From: SCTM01 sp965279655
GTDB taxonomy: Bacteria; Pseudomonadota; Alphaproteobacteria; Rhodospirillales; Rhodospirillaceae
DNA length: 64,000 bases
Assembly: GCA_965279655.1 (NCBI GenBank)
Contig: OZ257255.1
Span: forward strand, 3,658,001 to 3,722,000
Reading direction: 5' to 3'
Shown: in pieces, positions 8,480 to 15,152 of the stretch
How the letters are laid out: every line of letters starts with the position of its first letter
How positions within the stretch are numbered: position 1 is the stretch's first letter
Translations under genes and position numbers: made by a program
The notes under the pieces: model-generated
Database searches by the model: none
What the model was told of the DNA's origin: nothing
The model's input: the letters and a program-made list of their open reading frames with translations, nothing else

Positions 8480-9756
8480 ATCTTGGCGAAGCTGTGCGCC
8501 AGTTCCTTCAGGTAGTTGCCGATGAAGCTGGACGTGCGCTGTTCCAGCTTTGAGTATGGGCCCGGCGTATAGGCTGCGGATTTCACGCCGGCCGCGTTGC
8601 GCTCTGACAGGATGGTGTCCTGCGCCACGGTGACGTCCCAGCACCACAGAAGCCGTTCAAGGTCGAAGTCCGAATCCTTGGCGCCGCCGTTCACGAGCCA
8701 AGTGAAATAGATGTCCGTCTCATCCGCGCTCACAGGATAAAATTGGAAGATCACGGCATAGTCGTTGAGCATCTTCACGGAGGAGAATGGCCGCACGCCG
8801 AAAGAATTGATGCCGCCGTCGTACTTCTTAATCTGGCCCATGAGAGGGGCTACGGGCTCCCCGTCCTTCGACTGGGTCTTAAGTCCGCCTCCGATCACGG
8901 AGCGGCTCACTTCTCCCATGAGCATTGGCGTGCGGACGGTGCGCTTGGAAATTTGCACCGGTGAGCTGGGATCGGAAACTTCCCGCGACCACTGATCCTG
9001 TTCCGCTTCCCAGGCGGCTTCTGCTTCTTCACCGGCGTCTCGTGCCATGACGTCGACGTGCTTCTTCATCACGCTGCAGAATTCGGGATGATTGGGCAGG
9101 CAGTGGTAGCACTCGTACCAATTCTCCATCACCAGCTTCCAGTTCGCCTTGGTGAGGTGTCGGCGCCGGGCCGCGATTCGTGCCGTGGGAATGCCCTGAT
9201 ACTGCAGCACCGCTTCCGCCTGCGGCGTGATGTCGTCGAGGCCGGCTGGATCGGCCTTGAGGCTGCCAAGGATCACGCCGCCGATGACGCGCAGCGGAAT
9301 TGGCACCAGTCCGCGCTGCTTCAGGTCCACGCCCTCGGGCATCGCCGGCGCATTGCGTACGGAACCGTCGAGCCGGTAGGACCATGCGTGGTACGGGCAC
9401 ACCAAGCTCTGGGCGCGTCCGTCCTTGTCGCAGATGCGCGAGCCGCGGTGACGGCAGACGTTGTAGAAGCCGCGCACCGTACCTTCGCCGTCGCGCACGG
9501 CAATTACGGACTCGCCGAGCAGATCGCGCACGATGTGCGAACCTGTCTCAGGCAACTCACTGATGTGGCCCAGCACGTACCAGCGATAGGGAAGGTAGTT
9601 CTTGCGCTCGTACTCGAAGATTTCCGGCGAGGCGTAGAACATCTGGTCGAGCGTCCAGCCCGGCCGCTGGCGATCGATGGCCGCTTTGATGTCGGCGGGC
9701 TGAAGTCCCTGCGTCATGGCGTTTTGCGCCTGCACGATGGCGTTCTGATGCGTCAT
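8476..9756 (-). CDS. Rieske-type aromatic-ring-hydroxylating/quaternary-amine oxygenase, alpha subunit (GbcA-like)
   Basis: A 426-residue Rieske non-haem iron oxygenase. The [2Fe-2S] ligands are CRH and CPYH (16 residues between the two Cys-His pairs); the mononuclear iron ligands are in CYHCLPNHP plus a C-terminal Asp. The start chosen (MTHQN) has ggag 6-9 bases upstream. The length and the YHCLPNHPEF stretch resemble the group that demethylates glycine betaine, carnitine or stachydrine rather than true ring dioxygenases. A glycine-betaine-type monooxygenase fits the sarcosine oxidase genes downstream, since betaine is demethylated stepwise through dimethylglycine and sarcosine. No partner flavin/ferredoxin reductase is present in the window. 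It is divergent from the MFS gene with operator site C between them. Confidence 0.85.
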   Translation of the reverse strand: MTHQNAIVQAQNAMTQGLQPADIKAAIDRQRPGWTLDQMFYASPEIFEYERKNYLPYRWYVLGHISELPETGSHIVRDLLGESVIAVRDGEGTVRGFYNVCRHRGSRICDKDGRAQSLVCPYHAWSYRLDGSVRNAPAMPEGVDLKQRGLVPIPLRVIGGVILGSLKADPAGLDDITPQAEAVLQYQGIPTARIAARRRHLTKANWKLVMENWYECYHCLPNHPEFCSVMKKHVDVMARDAGEEAEAAWEAEQDQWSREVSDPSSPVQISKRTVRTPMLMGEVSRSVIGGGLKTQSKDGEPVAPLMGQIKKYDGGINSFGVRPFSSVKMLNDYAVIFQFYPVSADETDIYFTWLVNGGAKDSDFDLERLLWCWDVTVAQDTILSERNAAGVKSAAYTPGPYSKLEQRTSSFIGNYLKELAHSFAKI

Positions 9757-9800
9757 TCTACGCTCCTCACCGCAGACAAGTCGGATGGACGGTGTATGAT

Positions 9801-9818
9801 AGCGGCTAGAACCATAGT
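9801..9818 (+). promoter_or_regulatory. operator-like site C of the island regulon
   Basis: The sequence agcggctagaaccatagt matches the core CTAGAACnATAG. It lies in the 111-bp divergent gap, about 45-50 bp from both the Rieske oxygenase start and the MFS transporter start, so one site could control both. Confidence 0.6.
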
Positions 9819-9867
9819 CGCAATAGGACATTTTGATGACAACCCTGGGCGGGGCGAATAGCGCGCC

Positions 9868-11265
9868 ATGACCGCCCCCCAACCTCCCGCACCGACGCGC
9901 ACCGGGTACGTCGTTCCAGTGACGGTAGCCGGCGGATTTTTCATGGAGGGGCTCGACACCACGATCCTCGGCACCGCGCTGCCCCAGATCGCCGACAGCC
10001 TGCATGTTACGCCGCCGGAACTGAGCCTGGCGATCACCAGCTATCTCCTGAGCCTCGCTGTGTTCATTCCCATCAGCGGCTGGATCGCCGACCGCTTCGG
10101 CGCGCGGCGCGTGTACTGCGCCGCAATCGGACTCTTCACGCTCGGCTCCGCTTTATGCGGCGCGGCGCAGTCTCTCGAGATGCTGGTGGCGATGCGCATC
10201 GTTCAGGGCATCGGCGGCGCCATGATGACGCCGGTCGGACGGCTCATCGTCGTGCGCGCCTTCCCGAAGGACCAACTCATCACAGCGATGAACTACATCG
10301 CCATCCCGGGAATGGTCGGACCGATGCTGGGTCCGCTGATCGGCGGATTGCTGACGCAGTATGTGTCGTGGCATTGGATCTTCTTCATCAATATTCCGAT
10401 CGGAATCGCGGGAATTCTGCTGACCCTCAAGTTCATCGACGATATCCAACCGGCGCGGCCGGCGCCCTTCGATGCCCGTGGATTTGTGATTGTCGCGATT
10501 GGGTTAGCGCTTGGACAACTCGCGTTGGAGAATATCGGACGCGATTTCATCTCGCCGGCGAAGCAAGTCGGCTTGGTCGTCGGCGCCGCCGCGATGTTCT
10601 GGCTCTACGGGCGCTACGTGAGGACGTTCCCCAATCCCATCCTAGACCTCAGCCTGTTTCGCATTCGCACGTTCGCGGTCTCGGTGCTTGTCGGCAGCGT
10701 GTCGCGGTTGGGGGTTGGCGCGATTCCGTTTCTGCTACCGCTGTTCTTTCAGATCGGGTTTGGGTATAGCCCGCTTCATGCAGGACTATTGATGATCGTG
10801 ATCACGGCGGGCTCTTTCACCATGCGGCTCGGCATGAAGCATGTGCTGCGCGCCTTGGGCCTGCGCAATGTCTTGGTCGGCAACGCGGTGCTGCTGGGCT
10901 TCATGATGGCGGGACTCTCGTTGTTCCACGCGGACGGCTGGCAGGTGCTGATTGTCGGATTCTTATGGCTGCTTGGCGTGTTGCGCTCCATCCAGCTCGC
11001 CACGCTCAATGCACTCGGCTACGTGGACATTGCCAGCGAGGCGATGAGCAACGGCACGAGCATTTTCGCGGTGGTGCAACGGCTATCCATGAGCGCGAGC
11101 GTGGCGATCGCCGCGGGCATGCTGACGGTGCTCACACACGGGGGCCCCATCACGTTGCGCGACTTTACCATCGTGTTGGTGACGCTGGGGATGTTCGAGA
11201 TTGTCTCGGCCGCAGGATATCTCAGGCTCAAACCATCCGACGGCGCGGCGTTGATCCCGCGTTAG
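9868..11265 (+). CDS. MFS transporter, DHA2 (14-TMS EmrB/QacA-type) family
   Basis: A 465-residue major facilitator protein. It shows the cytoplasmic motif-A equivalent GWIADRFGARR between TM2 and TM3, the R-x-x-Q-G-x-G-G-A signature RIVQGIGGAMM of the DHA2 family in TM4, and the TM5 motif with GPMLGPLIGG. The start region carries the D in LDTTIL typical of this family. DHA2 members mostly export drugs or metabolites by proton antiport. In this island it may expel a toxic intermediate such as formaldehyde-derived or phosphonate products, or import substrate; direction cannot be read. It is divergent from the Rieske gene and its stop overlaps the convergent PhyH gene by 4 bases. Confidence 0.88.
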   Translation: MTAPQPPAPTRTGYVVPVTVAGGFFMEGLDTTILGTALPQIADSLHVTPPELSLAITSYLLSLAVFIPISGWIADRFGARRVYCAAIGLFTLGSALCGAAQSLEMLVAMRIVQGIGGAMMTPVGRLIVVRAFPKDQLITAMNYIAIPGMVGPMLGPLIGGLLTQYVSWHWIFFINIPIGIAGILLTLKFIDDIQPARPAPFDARGFVIVAIGLALGQLALENIGRDFISPAKQVGLVVGAAAMFWLYGRYVRTFPNPILDLSLFRIRTFAVSVLVGSVSRLGVGAIPFLLPLFFQIGFGYSPLHAGLLMIVITAGSFTMRLGMKHVLRALGLRNVLVGNAVLLGFMMAGLSLFHADGWQVLIVGFLWLLGVLRSIQLATLNALGYVDIASEAMSNGTSIFAVVQRLSMSASVAIAAGMLTVLTHGGPITLRDFTIVLVTLGMFEIVSAAGYLRLKPSDGAALIPR

Positions 11266-12086
11266 CTCGCGCGCGCCGCAAGCGTATCGCGCCGGCGCTT
11301 GGACTCATCGACAATCGCCTCATAGAACGCCACGCACGCGGGCTCGAAATCCCGCGTCGGCTGCGGCTCGAGAAGGTAGTGGCCGTGATGGTCCTTGCCG
11401 CGCACCAGCGTGGCGCTTTCCTTGAAGCCTTCCACGTGCGCGACGCGGCCGGCGATGTAGCGGATGCCGATGCCCACACGTGGATGATCCGCCGTATTCG
11501 CGCCCGACCCGTGCACCGCCATCACGTGATGGAACGACATCTCACCCGGCGTGAGCACGAGATCGACCAACTTGGCTTCGTCCACGTCGACTTCCACTTC
11601 TTGCCCGCGGCTCAGCATGTTGTTGTCGCCGAAGGTATCCTTGTGCGGCAACTGCGCGAGCTTGTGCGAGCCCGGAAGAACGCGCATGCAACCGCTCGCG
11701 GGGTTAGACGGCGTGAGCGCGACCCATGCCGTGACCAGCGCGGGTTCCGACAGACCCCAGTAGGTGGAGTCCTGGTGGTAGCTGAAGAATCCCGGATCCT
11801 TCGCGGGCTTGGCGAAACGCCCCACGCCCCACACCAGGATGTCCGGCCCGAGAATGCCTTCGACGGCGTCCAGAATCGCGGGCGTGCGCACGAGATCGTT
11901 CAGGCTCTTGATCAGCAAATGCGGTTTGAACTTCGTGCGCGTCCAGATGGACGGCCCTTCGCGCGCCTCAAGGGTGACTAGGTCATTCTGGATGGCGGTC
12001 GCCGTCTCCGCCGGAATCGCCCGCAACGGCGCGAGATAGCCTCCGTCTTCAAAAGCGTGGACCTGATCCTTGGTGAGTGCTGGCAC
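11262..12086 (-). CDS. phytanoyl-CoA dioxygenase (PhyH)-family Fe(II)/2-oxoglutarate oxygenase
   Basis: A 274-residue PhyH-type oxygenase. The iron triad is visible as HQD in FSYHQDSTYWG (about residues 113-115) and the distal His in FHHVMAVHGS; the 2-oxoglutarate-binding Arg follows in HPRVGIGIRY. Bacterial relatives hydroxylate small, often charged metabolites: ectoine (EctD), 2-aminoethylphosphonate (PhnY) and trimethyl-aminoethylphosphonate (TmpA) oxygenases are all of this family. Next to a phosphonopyruvate hydrolase and N-demethylation genes, oxidation of a quaternary amine or phosphonate is attractive but unproven. Operator site D lies directly upstream; the 3' end overlaps the MFS gene convergently by 4 bases. 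Confidence 0.85.
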   Translation of the reverse strand: MPALTKDQVHAFEDGGYLAPLRAIPAETATAIQNDLVTLEAREGPSIWTRTKFKPHLLIKSLNDLVRTPAILDAVEGILGPDILVWGVGRFAKPAKDPGFFSYHQDSTYWGLSEPALVTAWVALTPSNPASGCMRVLPGSHKLAQLPHKDTFGDNNMLSRGQEVEVDVDEAKLVDLVLTPGEMSFHHVMAVHGSGANTADHPRVGIGIRYIAGRVAHVEGFKESATLVRGKDHHGHYLLEPQPTRDFEPACVAFYEAIVDESKRRRDTLAARAS

Positions 12087-12106
12087 GGCGGACGTCCTGT
12101 GCTATT

Positions 12107-12126
12107 TGGTTCTAGAACCATAGAAC
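12107..12126 (+). promoter_or_regulatory. operator-like site D of the island regulon (most palindromic copy)
   Basis: The sequence tggttctagaaccatagaac contains a perfect 14-bp palindrome (tggttctagaacca) followed by the shared extension tagaac, so it can also be read as TAGAAC repeated in the same direction 8 bases apart. It sits about 20-40 bp before the PhyH oxygenase start. Confidence 0.65.
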
Positions 12127-12141
12127 AGGAAGCACGCCGGA

Positions 12142-12483
12142 TCAACCGGAATGCCGCGGAAGCGCCTTGAGCAACAGATGCTCGATCCGGGCGCCGGTCA
12201 CGAACGACGCACGCTTGAGCTTTGCGATGAGCCCGCATGCGGCCTGTTCTGTGACGCCGCTCACGCGGCACTCGATCACGGTCGCGCCGTCGCGGTGGCG
12301 AAGCGCGACCATGCGCACGAGTTGGGCCTGCACGCGCTCGAGTTCCGCCGTCAGCAGCGCCGTCATCGCCCATTCCTGCGTGCCGTGGAACCGCATGACG
12401 TGAATCGTCGTACAGCCCGGGAGGGTGAACTCGGCGGCAATTGCCGAAGGCGTTGTTTGGTGGCGGTGTGACACACTCGACAT
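12142..12483 (-). CDS. small protein of unknown function, possibly ACT-domain-like
   Basis: A 113-residue protein I do not recognise. The chosen ATG has gaaggaag 8 bases upstream, a much better ribosome site than the ATG 23 codons earlier. Most of it (about residues 20-100) looks like one alternating beta-alpha-beta unit: a hydrophobic strand, the helix-like MTALLTAELERVQAQLV, the strand VALRHRDGATVIEC and a second amphipathic helix. This resembles the betaalphabeta-betaalphabeta layout of small ACT-type ligand-binding domains, as in the acetolactate synthase small subunit. There is no catalytic motif. It lies between the phosphonopyruvate hydrolase and PhyH genes on the same strand, with operator site D in the 55-bp gap to PhyH. 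The ACT idea is inference. Confidence 0.55.
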   Translation of the reverse strand: MSSVSHRHQTTPSAIAAEFTLPGCTTIHVMRFHGTQEWAMTALLTAELERVQAQLVRMVALRHRDGATVIECRVSGVTEQAACGLIAKLKRASFVTGARIEHLLLKALPRHSG

Positions 12484-12671
12484 CGCGGCGCTTCCTTCTC
12501 GGTTGCGCGCCGATTCGTCGGGGGTGCGGGGCTGCCAAAGCGGGAGGCACATCTGCCTCAGTCGCGCTTTAGCGGATATTTATAACGCGCCCCGCAAGCT
12601 GTGACCGTCAAATCAGGCGCGTGCGCACTTTACCGAGGTGCGCGCTCGTGAGTCATCAAAAATCCCGCGCC

Positions 12672-13541
12672 TCAGCGCAGGTAGGCTTTCTCAATCGCTT
12701 TCATCTCGGCCATGTCCTGGAGACGGAAGATCTCCTCCACCGGCACGATGTCCTTGTTCACATTCTGGATGCCGCCATCCTTGCGGATGCGCGCGAACAC
12801 ATCCTTCATCGCCGTGACCGAGGCACGAATGGCATGATTGCCATAGATCACAATGCCTACCTTGCCGAAGGCCTCGATGCGCGGCGCGGTCAATTCCGGA
12901 TAGGTCGTGGGCACAATCACCACCGGCACGCTGCCGTTCCACGCGCGCAGGAAAGCCTCGATCTCCTCGGACGATTTTGACTTGGAGTGAATCAGGATCA
13001 TATCCGCGCCAGCCTTCATATAGGCTTCGCCGCGCTTGAGCGCCTCTTCTTGCCCCAGGCCGGCGATCAGCGCTTCGATGCGCGCGATGATCACGAAATC
13101 CGGATTTGTGCGCGCCGCCCGCGCCGCCTCGATCTTGCCTTGGAACTCCTCGATGCGCAGCAGGTCCTGCCGGCCATCCGCCGCCAAGCTCGTGACTTTC
13201 GGAAACGTCTTGTCTTCCATCACGATCGCCGCGGCGCCGGCGGCTTCGTATTCGCGGATGACGTGGTGGACGTTCACGGCGTTGCCGTAGCCGGTATCGA
13301 TGTCGGCGACGATCGGAATGCTCACCTGCCGCGCCATGGCGCGCATCATGTCGAGATGCTGGGTCATGCTGATGACGGACACGTCCGGCAGACCGTACAA
13401 CGCGGAGAGTTCGAACCCCGACGCCCACAGGCCATCGAAGCCCGCCTCCATCGCCAGCTTCGCCGACAACGGGCTGTGCGCCGCCATCACGTGAAGGAGC
13501 CGTTCCTTCATCTTGGCGCGCAGGGACTGGGAGGGATTCAC
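12672..13541 (-). CDS. pphA: phosphonopyruvate hydrolase (PEP mutase/isocitrate lyase superfamily)
   Basis: A 289-residue member of the PEP mutase/isocitrate lyase superfamily. It has the Mg/substrate residues in ADIDTGYGN and the active-site loop EDKTFPKVTSL. In PEP mutases this loop reads EDK-x5-NS; here Thr replaces Asn. Thr at this place is the described mark of phosphonopyruvate hydrolase (Variovorax Pal2 type), which cleaves the C-P bond of phosphonopyruvate to pyruvate and phosphate instead of isomerising it. The whole sequence resembles that enzyme as I remember it (MAAHSPLSAKLA, GNAVNVH, RIEALIAGLGQ, GIVIYGNHAIRA). No phosphonate biosynthesis decarboxylase is nearby, which supports catabolism. 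It is divergent from soxB with operator site E between them. Confidence 0.8.
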   Translation of the reverse strand: MNPSQSLRAKMKERLLHVMAAHSPLSAKLAMEAGFDGLWASGFELSALYGLPDVSVISMTQHLDMMRAMARQVSIPIVADIDTGYGNAVNVHHVIREYEAAGAAAIVMEDKTFPKVTSLAADGRQDLLRIEEFQGKIEAARAARTNPDFVIIARIEALIAGLGQEEALKRGEAYMKAGADMILIHSKSKSSEEIEAFLRAWNGSVPVVIVPTTYPELTAPRIEAFGKVGIVIYGNHAIRASVTAMKDVFARIRKDGGIQNVNKDIVPVEEIFRLQDMAEMKAIEKAYLR

Positions 13542-13566
13542 GGCGACCTCTTACGATGGCGATTTA

Positions 13567-13587
13567 TAGTCTATAGTTCTAGCCCCA
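13567..13587 (-). promoter_or_regulatory. operator-like site E of the island regulon
   Basis: On the minus strand the site reads ggggctagaactatagac, matching the core CTAGAACnATAGA. A second TATAG half lies next to it. It sits about 30 bp before the phosphonopyruvate hydrolase start and about 55 bp before soxB, in their shared 98-bp divergent gap. Confidence 0.6.
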
Positions 13588-13639
13588 TTAGTGAAAGTCT
13601 GCTAGGTCCTTTCGCAACCGGACTGTCGAGTTGTCCACC

Positions 13640-14896
13640 ATGCCGCGCTTTTCGATCTTCAGCTTAGCAAAGCATGCCCTGCGCGGGCATCGGCAATGGC
13701 AACGGACATGGCGCGACGCGGCGCCCGCTGCCGAATACGACGTCGTCATCGTTGGCGGCGGCGGCCACGGCCTCGCCACCGCCTATTACCTCGCCAAGAA
13801 TCACGGCATCACCCGCATTGCTGTGCTCGAGAAAGGTTGGATCGGCGGCGGCAACGCCGGCCGTAACACCACCATCATCCGCTCCAATTACGGGCACGAC
13901 GGCAACGTACCGTTCTACGAGTGGTCCATGAAGCTGTGGGAGGGCCTCGAGCAGGACCTGAACTACAACACCATGGTCAGCCAGCGGGGCATCCTGAATC
14001 TGTATCACAGCGACGGCCAAAGGGACGCCTATGCGCGGCGCGGCAACACCCTGCGGCTGCATGGCGTGGATGCGGAACTTCTTGACCAAGCCGGCGTCCG
14101 CAAGCTTGCGCCTTTCCTGAATTTCGACAATGCGCGCTTTCCCGTCATGGGCGGCCTGCTGCAGCGTCGCGCCGGTACAGCGAGGCATGATGCCGTCGTG
14201 TGGGGGTATGCGCGCGCTGCGTCGGATCGCGGCGTCGACATCATCCAGAATTGTGAGGTGACGGGGTTCACCCGCGCCGCCGATGGACGCGTGGCCGGCG
14301 TGGAGACCTCACGCGGCAACATCGCGGCAAAGAAGATTGGCGTCGCTGTCGCCGGCAGCAGTTCGCGCGTGGCCGCCCTGGCAGGGCTGCGGCTGCCCAT
14401 CGAAAGCCATGTGCTGCAAGCGTTCGTGAGCGAGGGCCTGAAGCCGGTGATCCCCGGCGTGGTGACGTTCGGCGCGGAGCACCTCTACATCAGCCAGTCC
14501 GACAAGGGCGGCCTTGTCTTTGGCGGCAATATCGACGGCTACAACACGTATGCCCAGCGCGGCAACCTGCCGATCGTCGAGGACGTGTGCGAGAACGCAA
14601 TGGCGTTGATCCCCGCCCTCGGTCGCGCCCGCGTGCTGCGGACCTGGGGCGGGATCATGGACATGTCCATGGACGGCTCACCGATCATCGATCGCACGCC
14701 CATCGGCGGTCTCTACCTCAACGCCGGCTGGTGCTACGGCGGCTTCAAAGCCACGCCCGCCTCGGGCTGGTGCTTCGCACACCTGCTCGCGACCGACCAG
14801 TCACACGCGACGGCCGCCGCTTACCGCCTCGACCGCTTCGCCACCGGACACCTCATCGACGAGGGTGGACGCGGCGCACAACCGAACCTGCACTGA
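13640..14896 (+). CDS. soxB: sarcosine oxidase beta subunit
   Basis: A 418-residue subunit of heterotetrameric sarcosine oxidase. It has the FAD-binding dinucleotide motif VGGGGHGLATA (from about residue 38) and the conserved GNAGRNTTIIRSNY block. The His in GTARHDAVVWGYAR (residue 183) corresponds to the residue that carries covalent FMN in characterised enzymes. The start at MPRFSIFSLAK fits the family; a TTG three codons earlier is also possible. The complex oxidises N-methyl groups of sarcosine with O2, passing the C1 unit to tetrahydrofolate. It is the first gene of soxBDAG and is divergent from the phosphonopyruvate hydrolase gene. Confidence 0.93.
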   Translation: MPRFSIFSLAKHALRGHRQWQRTWRDAAPAAEYDVVIVGGGGHGLATAYYLAKNHGITRIAVLEKGWIGGGNAGRNTTIIRSNYGHDGNVPFYEWSMKLWEGLEQDLNYNTMVSQRGILNLYHSDGQRDAYARRGNTLRLHGVDAELLDQAGVRKLAPFLNFDNARFPVMGGLLQRRAGTARHDAVVWGYARAASDRGVDIIQNCEVTGFTRAADGRVAGVETSRGNIAAKKIGVAVAGSSSRVAALAGLRLPIESHVLQAFVSEGLKPVIPGVVTFGAEHLYISQSDKGGLVFGGNIDGYNTYAQRGNLPIVEDVCENAMALIPALGRARVLRTWGGIMDMSMDGSPIIDRTPIGGLYLNAGWCYGGFKATPASGWCFAHLLATDQSHATAAAYRLDRFATGHLIDEGGRGAQPNLH

Positions 14897-14897
14897 C

Positions 14898-15152
14898 ATG
14901 CGCATCCCCTGCCCCTTCTGCGGCTCCCGCGACATCCGCGAATTCGTCTATCGCGGCGATGCGCGCGCGACGCGGCCCGAAGCCGATGACGCGGCGTTCT
15001 TCGAATACGTTTACCTGCGCGATAATCCCGCGGGAGAACACCGGGAGCACTGGTATCACGCCCACGGCTGCAACAGCTGGCTGGTGGTCACCCGCAACAC
15101 CATCACCCACGCCATCACCGGGGCGGTGCTCGCGCGCAAGGACGATTCATGA
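14898..15152 (+). CDS. soxD: sarcosine oxidase delta subunit
   Basis: An 84-residue zinc-binding subunit. The start MRIPCPFCGSRD has the CPFCG half of the zinc site; Cys and His residues around WYHAHGCNSW supply the rest. It begins one base after the soxB stop, and its stop overlaps the soxA start as ATGA. Size, motif and position all match SoxD. Confidence 0.92.
   Translation: MRIPCPFCGSRDIREFVYRGDARATRPEADDAAFFEYVYLRDNPAGEHREHWYHAHGCNSWLVVTRNTITHAITGAVLARKDDS

Noticed and set aside
9757..10005. An 83-residue N-terminal extension of the Rieske oxygenase
   Set aside because: It would cover the shared promoter gap, the operator site and the MFS start; the Met at 9756 has a ribosome site.
12590..12660. 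Terminator hairpin gcgcac/gtgcgc behind the phosphonopyruvate hydrolase gene
   Set aside because: The stem is short and lacks a T-run on the relevant strand, so it was not listed as a terminator.
12672..13541. PEP mutase (phosphonate biosynthesis) as the function of this gene
   Set aside because: The active-site loop has Thr in place of the Asn of the EDK-x5-NS mutase motif, and no phosphonopyruvate decarboxylase or other phosphonate synthesis gene is nearby.
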